Positions 9,603 to 16,972 of a stretch of 64,000 nucleotides of DNA are shown here, in pieces. The stretch is taken from NCBI RefSeq assembly GCF_002872335.1, contig NZ_NJAG01000016.1, positions 1 to 64,000 of the forward strand. The letters are read 5' to 3'. Below the pieces are notes generated by a model, which was not told where the DNA came from, searched no databases, and saw only the letters and a list, made by a program, of their open reading frames with translations. Position numbers and translations under genes: made by a program. The stretch comes from Siphonobacter sp. BAB-5405. GTDB taxonomy: Bacteria > Bacteroidota > Bacteroidia > Cytophagales > Spirosomataceae. Position 1 is the stretch's first letter. Every line of letters begins with the position of its first letter.

Positions 9603-10085
9603 TTAGGGTTGGATGGGTTTAGCTCCAGCCTTTACAAGGAGCTGACGTAGGTAGGCCGGAGTGATTCGGGCCGGGTTCAAGGTTCGGTCAATGGGTAGCT
9701 GAGCAAAATCCCGCAAAACGATATACACCAGTTCGGAACAGTAGAAAACATTCTCGGGTGTGAGGGCTAAACCCAGAGCGTACCAGCCGAGCACGGCCCC
9801 GTAATTGTACTCTGCATCTAATTGCTCCAACAGCCAGTTTCTGGCTTTTTCATCATCGGCGGGCACCTCGTAAAAATCCCAAACGGCGGGGTTTTTAATG
9901 ATCTGGCTGATCGGGCGAACCTTTACTCCTTCTTCGGTTCGGGCGGCAATGGCTTCGCCGGTTTCCGGAAAAAGGATTTCACAATGCTTGTACTCATATC
10001 CTGACTCACCGTTCAGCTTTTGGGCCAGACTTACCATCTGACCCATGACTGAGCTTTTATCATTGCGTTTAAAGGCGATAATCAT
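9603..10085 (-). CDS. YiiX/NlpC-P60-like (permuted papain-fold) putative hydrolase
   Basis: 160 residues. H34 in YKHCEI and C116 in FYCSELVY fit the circularly permuted NlpC/P60 (YaeF/YiiX) arrangement, where His precedes Cys. Such enzymes act on peptides or amide/ester bonds of the envelope. No signal peptide is visible. The start overlaps the stop of the tiny upstream gene (ATGA). A cell-wall or lipid hydrolase of the lysis/entry set is likely; the substrate cannot be told from sequence. Confidence 0.65.
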   Translation of the reverse strand: MIIAFKRNDKSSVMGQMVSLAQKLNGESGYEYKHCEILFPETGEAIAARTEEGVKVRPISQIIKNPAVWDFYEVPADDEKARNWLLEQLDAEYNYGAVLGWYALGLALTPENVFYCSELVYIVLRDFAQLPIDRTLNPARITPAYLRQLLVKAGAKPIQP

Positions 10086-10189
10086 GGATGCGTTCGGGGT
10101 TGGAGCTGACCAGCGTACCAGTAAGCGTAGTATCTGAAAGCAGAATAGAGCAGCAGGAAAAAAGCGGCAACGGCCAGTACGTATTTCAT
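10082..10189 (-). CDS. Tiny single-span membrane protein (35 aa)
   Basis: 35 residues, MKYVLAVAAFFLLLYSAF then a short polar tail. Its start overlaps the upstream stop (ATGA) and its stop overlaps the downstream start (ATGA), so it is locked into a translationally coupled chain, which supports it as real despite its size. Role unknown. Confidence 0.65.
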   Translation of the reverse strand: MKYVLAVAAFFLLLYSAFRYYAYWYAGQLQPRTHP

Positions 10190-10482
10190 TTTTTGGACTT
10201 TCTGTTTTCTAAGAGTAATTCTTCCAGCTTGCCATCAATCTTTTCGAGACTTGTACCTAAGTGACCTATTTGCACGTCAACGCGTACATTGGTACGCTCC
10301 AATACGCCAATTCTGATTTCCTGGCTATTCACTTTTTCAGTCAATTCAGAGTCAGCATGACGGGCTTTATCAAGAGGCACCTGCACCAAATAGGTGAGTA
10401 CGGCTCCGACGATCAGACCGATAGCAGTTTGTCCAAATGAGCTTTTATCGGAGGGTTTGGGTTTTTCTACGGGGGCTTCCAT
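10186..10482 (-). CDS. Small membrane protein with coiled-coil C-terminus
   Basis: 98 residues from the ATG at 10482; a TTG start three codons earlier is possible. One membrane segment (about 19-36, GQTAIGLIVGAVLTYLV) is followed by a heptad-rich polar helix ending ENRKSKK. GGGTTGGAT lies at 10499-10507 upstream. It is next to the holin/spanin-like genes, so a lysis accessory role is possible. Confidence 0.6.
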   Translation of the reverse strand: MEAPVEKPKPSDKSSFGQTAIGLIVGAVLTYLVQVPLDKARHADSELTEKVNSQEIRIGVLERTNVRVDVQIGHLGTSLEKIDGKLEELLLENRKSKK

Positions 10483-10514
10483 AATTTTCAATGACTGGGG
10501 GTTGGATAACTACT

Positions 10515-10895
10515 TTACCTGAAAACCAGGAATTTGAAAATGCCGACGATTACAATCACCACGGCTTCCAGGGTTAGAATTTGCCTTCGTCCGTAAGCCC
10601 GGCCCTCTTTTTGTCCCGCTTTCTTGCCTGCCTTAAAACCGACCTGAGCCGTACTGTCCTGTCGAACGATGGCCGCTTTGCGATACTGCCGGAACCGTAC
10701 GGTCGTATCGGTCAGCGATTTCTTCAGCGTATCAGCCCGGCTTTTCTGAGCAAACCAAGCCCGAGCGGTTGCCCTAACGCTGTCCTGACAGCTCACGGAT
10801 GAAGACTGTATCCGTTGCGAGCTGGCTGAATACGACAGAATCAGGCTTAGAAGTAGCGTTAACCACAGCCCCGTTTTCGATTTGGTGGACTTCAT
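10515..10895 (-). CDS. Putative inner-membrane spanin-like protein
   Basis: 126 residues with an N-terminal hydrophobic segment (LWLTLLLSLILSYSAS), a charged helical middle and a C-terminal membrane segment (VVIVIVGIFKFLVFR). The 5' third overlaps a lipoprotein gene in another frame, the arrangement typical of Rz/Rz1 spanin pairs, and its start overlaps the holin-like stop by ATGA. A typical i-spanin has only the N-terminal anchor, so the second span is unusual. The spanin call rests on architecture, not on sequence similarity. Confidence 0.5.
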   Translation of the reverse strand: MKSTKSKTGLWLTLLLSLILSYSASSQRIQSSSVSCQDSVRATARAWFAQKSRADTLKKSLTDTTVRFRQYRKAAIVRQDSTAQVGFKAGKKAGQKEGRAYGRRQILTLEAVVIVIVGIFKFLVFR

Positions 10896-10989
10896 GCGGC
10901 ACCTCCTTTTCGGTTAGATCGGGTTTGGCCTTTTTCTTTCCGCACCCGTTCACGGCGATTAGAAAGAGTAGAATCAGTAGTTTGTTCAT
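10774..10989 (-). CDS. Overlapping lipoprotein, putative o-spanin
   Basis: 71 residues. NKLLILLFLIAVNGC has a lipobox with Cys16, so the mature part would be a lipoprotein of about 56 residues. The gene overlaps the holin-like gene upstream by about 98 bases and the spanin-like gene downstream by 122 bases, each in another frame. Small Rz1-type lipoproteins are found in just this setting. ATCCAACCC directly abuts its ATG. Confidence 0.6.
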   Translation of the reverse strand: MNKLLILLFLIAVNGCGKKKAKPDLTEKEVPHEVHQIENGAVVNATSKPDSVVFSQLATDTVFIRELSGQR

Positions 10990-11182
10990 GGGTTGGATTT
11001 TGGCCGATGAAGATGTGTACGGCCTGATTGAGAAGACCCGCCGCCAGAGCTACATACGCCGCCGTTTGCGGGTTATTGGTCACCAGCGAATGACCCGCCA
11101 CAATGGCAACCGCCGCGTTTAGAAACAGTAAGAGCTGGCCCAGCCGGGGCGGCAGGGGTTGGTTATATCGGGAAAGGTTCAT
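10892..11182 (-). CDS. Putative holin (two membrane spans, basic tail)
   Basis: 96 residues. Two hydrophobic segments (about 14-32 and 41-60) are followed by a strongly basic tail of about 30 residues. That is the usual layout of class II holins, which open the inner membrane for the endolysin. Its tail coding region doubles as the start of the lipoprotein gene. Gene order holin-lipoprotein-spanin supports a lysis cassette; the endolysin is 2.5 kb upstream at 13671. Confidence 0.55.
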   Translation of the reverse strand: MNLSRYNQPLPPRLGQLLLFLNAAVAIVAGHSLVTNNPQTAAYVALAAGLLNQAVHIFIGQNPTHEQTTDSTLSNRRERVRKEKGQTRSNRKGGAA

Positions 11183-11211
11183 GGGGGTTGGATTTTAAAA
11201 CTACTCTTGTG

Positions 11212-13050
11212 TTACTGGGCCACGCCTGAATTACCGACCAGGAAACTGTCATTGATTAGGTAATCTCTAATCTGATTGGGACGGTAACTTTTACTAACGT
11301 TTTCTACCGGACGATTGGAGTCGGTATAAAAGTAGCTATTGCCCGGAGCCTGACTCAGGGTTCGTATCAGGATATTGCCTTCAAATACTGCTTTTTCGGT
11401 CTGCTGGTTATCAATGACGAATCCGTTCTTACAATCTCGCAGAACATTATCAGCCACATAGGCGAATCTGGCTCCATAGGCGTTGATATTGCCTGACTGC
11501 ATTTGTTCTACGGCTGGGTAAAACTGGTTTTTTGTAATACTGGCCTTACTCGTGCTTTGCAGATTGAGCGTTCCCCCGTAGAAAAAATTGGACTCTACCG
11601 TAGGGCTGTCTTGCCTGTCAATTCGAAGGCCCGTATCTAAAAACTGATTTCTTAGATACTGCTGGCTTTTGTGGCTCCCGTAGGCCCACACCTCATTGCC
11701 TTTCGAAAAAATATTGTTTTCGATTACTAACCCATCACCCCAAAATTTAGCCAGATAGGTATTCTCCCCTCTGACATCTTTTTGCCCATGCCAATTGCTT
11801 ATGGTATTGCCTCTATAACTGCATTTGTTGTCCAGGTAAACAAAGAAAACGCCGGATTGTGAAAGCAAGGGCGGCTGCGTGACCTCGCCCGCACTAAAGG
11901 AATTACCCTCCCAGCTTACGTCTTCGTTGAACGCTGAATAGCCCCCGATTGGAGCCCTGAAAACCTGATTTTTCGTAACCAGTACGTGACGACACGACTC
12001 CACATGAATACCACGTTCATAACCCGTGATGTTGTTGTTGATCACGGTGGTATAGTTACAATTTACATCCACGGCAATTCCACACCTTCCTACCTGACCC
12101 GATGCTAAGCGAAGCGTATTGTTTTGAATACTAAAGTTTTCCGAACGATCAAAAAGCGTGATGGCATCTCCGTACGCATCGTACACGCTATCTCTGCCGT
12201 AGACCCCACTAAAAGTATTCCGATCAATTATGCCGCCCGCACATCTTCTAAAAATCAAGCCATGACCGTACATGTTTTGGAACGTACTATTGGAGAGTTC
12301 AACCCACAAACAGTTACGGAAATCTAACGTTTTTAACGCATACGCATTACCTGGAGTAACGGGGTTCCTGTGACCATCGAACGTAATGCCGGCTAGATAA
12401 ATCTTGCCGTACACATGGGTCGAATCATTTACGGGAGTTGTATGCATAAAAGCACTCGCATTTGCTGCCTTGAAATCTAGTATTGTACCGAACTGCCCGA
12501 TGATACGTATCGTTTTGTCTAAGGGTACATCTAATACTAAAGCTTTATTGACCAACCATCGGCCCGCTGGAATAAGGACATCCTGACTGAGTTGAATTCC
12601 GGCGTTGATGGCCGCCTGAATAGCGTCAGCAGTATTCCCCCCTTCGCCTACAAGAAACCAGCGACAATTAATCTGATTGACATCGGCCCGTTTCAGACGT
12701 TTCTGACTGGTAGTTACCAGCACGGTACCCGTGTTATCAGCCGATGAACGATCGGCAGCATCGTAATACCAGTAGCCTTCCTTGCCTTTTTCGGACAAAT
12801 AGTACTGAATCCCTTCGACCGGCGAAGTAAACCGCCGTAGTTCGGCCAGGGAGCGAAATACCCGCGTTCCGGTGATTTCCGTCGTACCGGAAGCTCCTTT
12901 GGCGTAGCGTACGCCCTGACGGTAGGCCTCACGGAACCGCCCGGTTTTGGTAGCCAGTTTCGTGGTATCGGAAGTAATTTCAACGACCTGAGCAACCGTC
13001 GTAGTTAGGCTCAGAATAGATATGAGGAAAAAGAAAAGTAGCTTTTTCAT
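11212..13050 (-). CDS. Secreted right-handed beta-helix (pectate-lyase-like) spike protein
   Basis: 612 residues with a signal peptide (KKLLFFFLISILSLTTTVAQ). From about residue 150 it shows an AIQAAINAG-type start followed by repeated parallel beta-helix rungs rich in N-x-I/F-x patterns (for example IQNNTL, VINNNITG, VTKNQVF). This is the fold of pectate lyases and phage tailspikes. The region before it (about 60-140) resembles a head-binding or trimerisation part. No catalytic residues can be assigned. Likely a receptor-binding or depolymerising spike. The start overlaps the upstream stop (ATGA). Confidence 0.7.
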   Translation of the reverse strand: MKKLLFFFLISILSLTTTVAQVVEITSDTTKLATKTGRFREAYRQGVRYAKGASGTTEITGTRVFRSLAELRRFTSPVEGIQYYLSEKGKEGYWYYDAADRSSADNTGTVLVTTSQKRLKRADVNQINCRWFLVGEGGNTADAIQAAINAGIQLSQDVLIPAGRWLVNKALVLDVPLDKTIRIIGQFGTILDFKAANASAFMHTTPVNDSTHVYGKIYLAGITFDGHRNPVTPGNAYALKTLDFRNCLWVELSNSTFQNMYGHGLIFRRCAGGIIDRNTFSGVYGRDSVYDAYGDAITLFDRSENFSIQNNTLRLASGQVGRCGIAVDVNCNYTTVINNNITGYERGIHVESCRHVLVTKNQVFRAPIGGYSAFNEDVSWEGNSFSAGEVTQPPLLSQSGVFFVYLDNKCSYRGNTISNWHGQKDVRGENTYLAKFWGDGLVIENNIFSKGNEVWAYGSHKSQQYLRNQFLDTGLRIDRQDSPTVESNFFYGGTLNLQSTSKASITKNQFYPAVEQMQSGNINAYGARFAYVADNVLRDCKNGFVIDNQQTEKAVFEGNILIRTLSQAPGNSYFYTDSNRPVENVSKSYRPNQIRDYLINDSFLVGNSGVAQ

Positions 13051-13442
13051 GCGTTGTAAACGTCAATAATTAGGTTTCCAGTGAACGTTTCGTCTTGCGG
13101 AATGCTGACTACCAAGTGATCCGTGTCTTCAGCCGCTCCTAAGATATTATAATCGGGAAATCCCTTTTCATTTTTAGCGGAAACCATGATTCGTTCCGTA
13201 CCTAAACCGTGGTAGACCAAATCACCATCCTTCAATCCGGTAACAGGGATCGTTTTACCAACGGCCGTCACCGCTTCCTGAGCCACGTACTTCTGATCGT
13301 TTTTCTGTTCCATCATGCCCTGATTCAGGACACCGACCAGACCAATCAGAACGAGTAATTCATTATCCCCGCGTGCCATGGCTCGCCCCGTCAGCGTATT
13401 GAGCGTTCGGGTCACGAATTCGTGGGTTTTTGCATCTGCCAT
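13047..13442 (-). CDS. Small structural-like protein, no recognised family
   Basis: 131 residues. An N-terminal helical half with a mildly hydrophobic stretch (LLVLIGLVGVLNQG) precedes a beta-rich half ending LIIDVYNA. No signal peptide and no basic tail, unlike most neighbours. Its start shares one base with the upstream stop (TAATG). It lies beside the spike gene and could be a spike-attachment or capsid subunit; this is only a guess from position. Confidence 0.55.
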   Translation of the reverse strand: MADAKTHEFVTRTLNTLTGRAMARGDNELLVLIGLVGVLNQGMMEQKNDQKYVAQEAVTAVGKTIPVTGLKDGDLVYHGLGTERIMVSAKNEKGFPDYNILGAAEDTDHLVVSIPQDETFTGNLIIDVYNA

Positions 13443-13567
13443 TAGTTCCAGTTTTTAGTGCTGATTTTTTTATAATTGATGTAGAGCGAGCTTCCCGCCG
13501 CTCCAATCGTAAAGAGGACGGCGATTATTCCAGCCCATGCCGCCCAGTTTGATTGTCGTTTATTCAT
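13442..13567 (-). CDS. Tiny membrane protein (41 aa)
   Basis: 41 residues, MNKRQSNWAAWAGIIAVLFT followed by a polar basic tail. Its ATG overlaps (ATGA) the stop of the -1 frame that extends the endolysin, and its stop shares a base with the next ATG (TAATG). The overlap with the extension frame, not with the endolysin's own stop, supports translation of that extension. Confidence 0.65.
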   Translation of the reverse strand: MNKRQSNWAAWAGIIAVLFTIGAAGSSLYINYKKISTKNWN

Positions 13568-13695
13568 AAGATATGCAGGAGTTCGACCTTTGTAGGTTGG
13601 GCCTTTCTCCTCTTTTTGCGAGATTGGAAATACAGGTATCCCGCTCCCGCGAGAAGGATACCTGCCACAATCAAAGTCCAGTCAGTTGTACTGAC
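13564..13695 (-). other. -1 frame extension of the endolysin encoding a C-terminal membrane anchor
   Basis: Entering at the slippery site, the -1 frame reads VSTTDWTLIVAGILLAGAGY and goes on to LYFQSRKKRRKAQ, stopping at 13564-13566. This adds 43 residues: one membrane span and a basic tail, the same design as the C-termini of other element proteins. It has no start codon of its own. Its stop overlaps the next ATG as ATGA, the standard gene junction here. Programmed frameshift, transcript slippage, or a one-base homopolymer error in the assembly would all explain it. Confidence 0.6.
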
Positions 13696-14285
13696 TTTTT
13701 TTTTTGCGTAATGAGCTGCGATCCCATCTCTTTTTCAAGAATGGGTAAAATCACATCATACAAAGCTTTGCGTTCCTCCCATCCGTTTTTTGGTCCGCCG
13801 TTCACCCGCAACTGAATGGTTTTCAAATCGCCTTTATCGGCTAGGCCATTCAGATCTACACCGTACCGTTTCCAGAGCACTGCCCAGTACCAACCCGAGA
13901 CTTTCCAGATATATTTTGGCTCAAGTACTAGGTCGGGATTATTGACAAAATCAACGCCGAAATCTTTCGATGCCATGGTGTAATTATACCGTCCCGTTAG
14001 CTGAATAGCTCCCCGACCTTTGTACTTGGGTCCATCGCCCGGCTGATCATTACCGAGGTCTTTACGGTATTCATACATTTGGAAATAGGCTGCATTGCCC
14101 CGCTCGGTGAAGGCGGTAAGTTGCCCGGTTTCGTGTCCACAAACGGCTAGAAACGCGGCTACTCGTTTCGCTGACGTGATGTTATACCAAACCAGAGCCT
14201 CGTTAATGTAGGGTAAATGGGTGCGGATATTTGCCTGCTTTGCTCGGGGATATAACCGCTTCATCAACTCTTCTGAAATTTGCAT
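13671..14285 (-). CDS. GH19-type endolysin (chitinase/lysozyme fold)
   Basis: 204 residues. GHETG at 50-54 (E52) and E61 fit the two GH19 catalytic acids; GRGAIQLTGRYNY at 90-102 and RVNGG at 160-164 are GH19 core motifs. Phage GH19 enzymes cleave peptidoglycan glycan strands. No signal peptide, so export needs the holin. The last codons contain ten adenines (plus strand 13696-13705) with an A_AAA_AAG heptamer. A -1 slip would replace the last seven residues by 43 that include a membrane segment. The start shares a base with the upstream stop (TAATG). Confidence 0.82.
   Translation of the reverse strand: MQISEELMKRLYPRAKQANIRTHLPYINEALVWYNITSAKRVAAFLAVCGHETGQLTAFTERGNAAYFQMYEYRKDLGNDQPGDGPKYKGRGAIQLTGRYNYTMASKDFGVDFVNNPDLVLEPKYIWKVSGWYWAVLWKRYGVDLNGLADKGDLKTIQLRVNGGPKNGWEERKALYDVILPILEKEMGSQLITQKKKSVQLTGL
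13695..13701 (-). promoter_or_regulatory. A_AAA_AAG slippery heptamer (dnaX type)
   Basis: In the endolysin frame the mRNA reads CAA AAA AAA AAG, containing the A_AAA_AAG heptamer used for -1 frameshifting in E. coli dnaX. Thirty bases downstream is a hairpin with 9-bp perfect arms (13656-13664 with 13633-13641). That is farther than classical stimulators at 5-9 bases, so its role is uncertain. Confidence 0.55.
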
Positions 14286-14479
14286 TATCGTTTACGGCTA
14301 GAAAGTATAAGTCCAACAATACCACCCGCAGCAAGGCCCGCCAGCAACAAGCCGCCGACGATCCACATCCCCAGATTATTCACGGTTTTGGTATCGACCG
14401 AGTGATTCAAGGGGATGCCGTCTTTGCCCAGCGTTTGCAGCTTATTGAGCACGTCGTTGATTGACTGGATTACGTCCAT
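14285..14479 (-). CDS. Small tail-anchored membrane protein (coat-protein-like layout)
   Basis: 64 residues: amphipathic polar N-terminal helix, one membrane segment (about 39-59, WIVGGLLLAGLAAGGIVGLIL), then SSRKR. Length and layout resemble major coat proteins of filamentous phages or small membrane proteins of icosahedral membrane phages, but similarity is only architectural. TAATG junction with the endolysin gene. Confidence 0.6.
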   Translation of the reverse strand: MDVIQSINDVLNKLQTLGKDGIPLNHSVDTKTVNNLGMWIVGGLLLAGLAAGGIVGLILSSRKR

Positions 14480-14481
14480 AC

Positions 14482-14928
14482 TTATTTGAAATTCAAGGCC
14501 CGAAGGCGTTTAGCTAATTTGTTTTGGATGTCGTCGGAAAAGCCCATCGACTGCTTTTCAACGGCTTCGACGATACTCACCCCGTCTTTCTCCCCGTACC
14601 GGCTGTTGTAGAGATTTCCGAGGATGGTTACCTGATCGTCGGTCAGGGTGTACCAGCGGGTCATTACTAGAATTTTCGGCCCGGTCCACTTGATCTCGTA
14701 CCAGAAGATGGAAAGAGCGTTGTGCATATCGTCCACCAGCCCGGAGGCTTCGCGTTCGGCCCAGCCATCCGGTACCGACTTGCCGGAATTGGGCAAATTG
14801 CGTACGTCGTATTCCTGGGTAGAATTCGATTTGCGGCCCAAATAGTAAATGCCGAACACCCCCGCGAAAAACAGAGCGATCCAGGCAATGGGGTTGCTTT
14901 TGACGAAATCAAAGGCGGTCTTTTTCAT
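14482..14928 (-). CDS. N-terminally anchored membrane protein
   Basis: 148 residues. A membrane segment at about 14-29 (PIAWIALFFAGVFGIYYLG) is followed by RKS and a soluble, mostly helical domain of about 115 residues. No family recognised. The position between SH3-like and coat-like genes suggests a structural or assembly role. Confidence 0.58.
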   Translation of the reverse strand: MKKTAFDFVKSNPIAWIALFFAGVFGIYYLGRKSNSTQEYDVRNLPNSGKSVPDGWAEREASGLVDDMHNALSIFWYEIKWTGPKILVMTRWYTLTDDQVTILGNLYNSRYGEKDGVSIVEAVEKQSMGFSDDIQNKLAKRLRALNFK

Positions 14929-15599
14929 AGGGCTCGGCGTTTTTTAGGAAAGTGATCAACCAGATAGCCAATGCCCCAGCCCAAGCCGACAGCCAGAATA
15001 CCAAAGCCGATGGATTTCAGAAGCAAGGGCCAGTCCAGAAAAGAGGTACCCGTTTGCAGATTGTTAGCCAGACTATCCACCGTACTTTGTTCGAATTGCC
15101 CGGCTGACGTTAAGTAGGTTTTTGACACCCACTGTAAACGGCCTTCTTCGGTGTAGAGAGGAACAAAACCATTGATTACCGTACCGTCGGATTTGCCCGC
15201 CGTCTGGCCGCCCTGTAAAGGCGGGTTGATCTTTGCGTACTCGGTACCCGGCCCGATTCGGCGATTCACGTTCGTACTTCCCTTCGTGATGGTATACATC
15301 GTCAGCGTCGCTTTCTCAAGGCCCACGTTTTGAATCCACAGGTGAGTAAGGGTTACTTTGGAAAGTACACCCGTGGATACGGTAACGGGCATGGTCAGCT
15401 CCATCAGGGAGTACCAACCTTTCGCGGTCTGAACGTCCCGAACGAACCGACCGACCTGAGCATTACCGGGGAAGGAGTATGCCACCTTCCCCGCTGCAAT
15501 GTCGGCCTGCGTCTGATACGCATTCCAGCCCGTCGTAACCGCTTTGGTGCGGAATACGTCGTTGGGTTGGACTGCGATTTGTGCGGACTGATCGGCCAT
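14925..15599 (-). CDS. SH3b-like protein with C-terminal membrane anchor
   Basis: 224 residues. A central NVNRRIGPGTEYAKI stretch resembles bacterial SH3 (SH3b) domains, which often bind cell-wall peptides. A C-terminal span (about 195-215, ending LGWGIGYLVD) leads to FPKKRRAL. First of three neighbouring genes with an SH3-like or beta-rich head and a C-terminal anchor. ATGA overlap with the downstream gene. Confidence 0.58.
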   Translation of the reverse strand: MADQSAQIAVQPNDVFRTKAVTTGWNAYQTQADIAAGKVAYSFPGNAQVGRFVRDVQTAKGWYSLMELTMPVTVSTGVLSKVTLTHLWIQNVGLEKATLTMYTITKGSTNVNRRIGPGTEYAKINPPLQGGQTAGKSDGTVINGFVPLYTEEGRLQWVSKTYLTSAGQFEQSTVDSLANNLQTGTSFLDWPLLLKSIGFGILAVGLGWGIGYLVDHFPKKRRAL

Positions 15600-16144
15600 T
15601 AATTCTTTCCCCCTTTCTTGTTTTTTCCGACGAGTACACCAATGAGAATGGCCGCAGTCAGGCCCAGCCCGCCGAGTGCCCAGTACGCCCAGGTGGGCAG
15701 TACTGCTTTTTTGGTGATGATCTTGTCATTAGCCGTGATCGTCATTTTCCCATCGTTGCCCGGCGTAGGGGTCACGTCTGGATTAGGCGTATTTCCCGGC
15801 TGAGTTGGCGTAGTACCCGGCGTGGTAGTCGTAGTACCCGTAGCTGTCGTTTTCGTGGGCTCCGGGTCTTTGAACGTTACCTGATCGTCTGGTACGTATC
15901 CGAGTTTTCGTTCCAATTGCGGAAGGCCGAAAATGAAGTTCGTCTGCTGTACATAAACGACTTCAAGCCAGTTGAATTTGACCCCCGTACCGGGAAAGGA
16001 AAGGCCCGTTGCAACGCCCAGCGATTCACCTACTTTACTAGCCGAATAGACTACTTTTTCAAGGCCCGAGCCTTTGTAGTCAGAGAAAACCGCCGCATCG
16101 GTGGATTTGGCAATTACGAGTTGTCCTGCTTTAACTTCGCTCAT
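15599..16144 (-). CDS. Tail-anchored beta-rich protein with Thr/Pro stalk
   Basis: 181 residues: a beta-rich head of about 95 residues, a long Thr/Pro/Gly linker (about 97-130) like an extracellular stalk, then PTWAYWALGGLGLTAAILIG and KNKKGGKN. The PTWAY entry to the membrane segment is repeated in the neighbour at 16141-16887. TAATG junction downstream and ATGA upstream. Confidence 0.58.
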   Translation of the reverse strand: MSEVKAGQLVIAKSTDAAVFSDYKGSGLEKVVYSASKVGESLGVATGLSFPGTGVKFNWLEVVYVQQTNFIFGLPQLERKLGYVPDDQVTFKDPEPTKTTATGTTTTTPGTTPTQPGNTPNPDVTPTPGNDGKMTITANDKIITKKAVLPTWAYWALGGLGLTAAILIGVLVGKNKKGGKN

Positions 16145-16887
16145 CGTTTTGATTTGGGTTTAGCAGAAAGCACGAACAGACCCATCACGGATACTACCAA
16201 TACGGCAATGATGCCATACGCCCAGGTGGGGAAAGTAAACTTTTCATCCCCCCCCGGAGGTTTAGGCCCTCCCGGCGACATACCTGTCCTTAAGTCCATT
16301 GTAACCGCCGTTTGCCGTTCTACTGGGGTTAGGTTGATAAAGGTGCTGTAGTCAACCGTGTAGCCATTTTGAAACGCCAGTATCCATTTCCCTTCACTGT
16401 TTTTCGTAAGTAAAGTATGCTTCGGGAGCGTTGGGCTGGGACCATACACCAGTTTGTCTAACTCCGCCTCGAGTCTTGCCTTTTCAGTCAGTTCCTGACT
16501 GGTAGAAGAACCCGTATCCGGCGTGTTATTCACATTGGCCGAATCAATTTCAACCCGTACCTGGGAGGTTTTAAACCACTTATATTCTTTGACAACTTTA
16601 TCCGGTGAGAAGGTGATCAGGTTGCCAATGCTGTTTAACACATCGCCCTTCCCTTGAGCCGCCGCTTGCGTTTTATATACGGTACCACTGCCTTTACGAC
16701 GGTAGATATAGACCTCATACATCAGACCATCCTGCGACTTTACACCCGTAGCAAACAGATAATCATTTTGGGCCAGCATAACGGGTTTGTTCTCCCACTT
16801 CCATTCATCATTGGGCGGGTACGAATACATAATAGCCCCACCCGGCCCGGCGACGATTCGATCATTAAATTTCGGGTCTGCTGCCAT
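16141..16887 (-). CDS. Tail-anchored protein with beta-rich head
   Basis: 248 residues from the ATG at 16887, chosen because an upstream start would run into the terminator. A beta-rich N-terminal part is followed by a polar helix, a Pro/Gly linker and FPTWAYGIIAVLVVSVMGLF with a KPKSKR tail. Shares the PTWAY motif with the next gene. First gene after a mid-operon terminator. Confidence 0.58.
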   Translation of the reverse strand: MAADPKFNDRIVAGPGGAIMYSYPPNDEWKWENKPVMLAQNDYLFATGVKSQDGLMYEVYIYRRKGSGTVYKTQAAAQGKGDVLNSIGNLITFSPDKVVKEYKWFKTSQVRVEIDSANVNNTPDTGSSTSQELTEKARLEAELDKLVYGPSPTLPKHTLLTKNSEGKWILAFQNGYTVDYSTFINLTPVERQTAVTMDLRTGMSPGGPKPPGGDEKFTFPTWAYGIIAVLVVSVMGLFVLSAKPKSKR

Positions 16888-16914
16888 GCTTTCTTTGCGT
16901 TTGTATCGAAAAAA

Positions 16915-16946
16915 AGCCGCCGCATTCACTGTCGGCGGCTTTTTTC
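16915..16946 (-). terminator. Mid-operon intrinsic terminator
   Basis: Perfect arms AGCCGCCG (16915-16922) and CGGCGGCT (16933-16940) around a 10-base loop, with T runs on both strands. It sits 27 bases after the stop of the 214-residue gene and before the next start at 16887, inside an otherwise unbroken minus-strand gene block. It would give higher expression of the upstream set. Confidence 0.85.
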
Positions 16947-16972
16947 GCTAATCCTTCACGTTAAGCCAAGGC

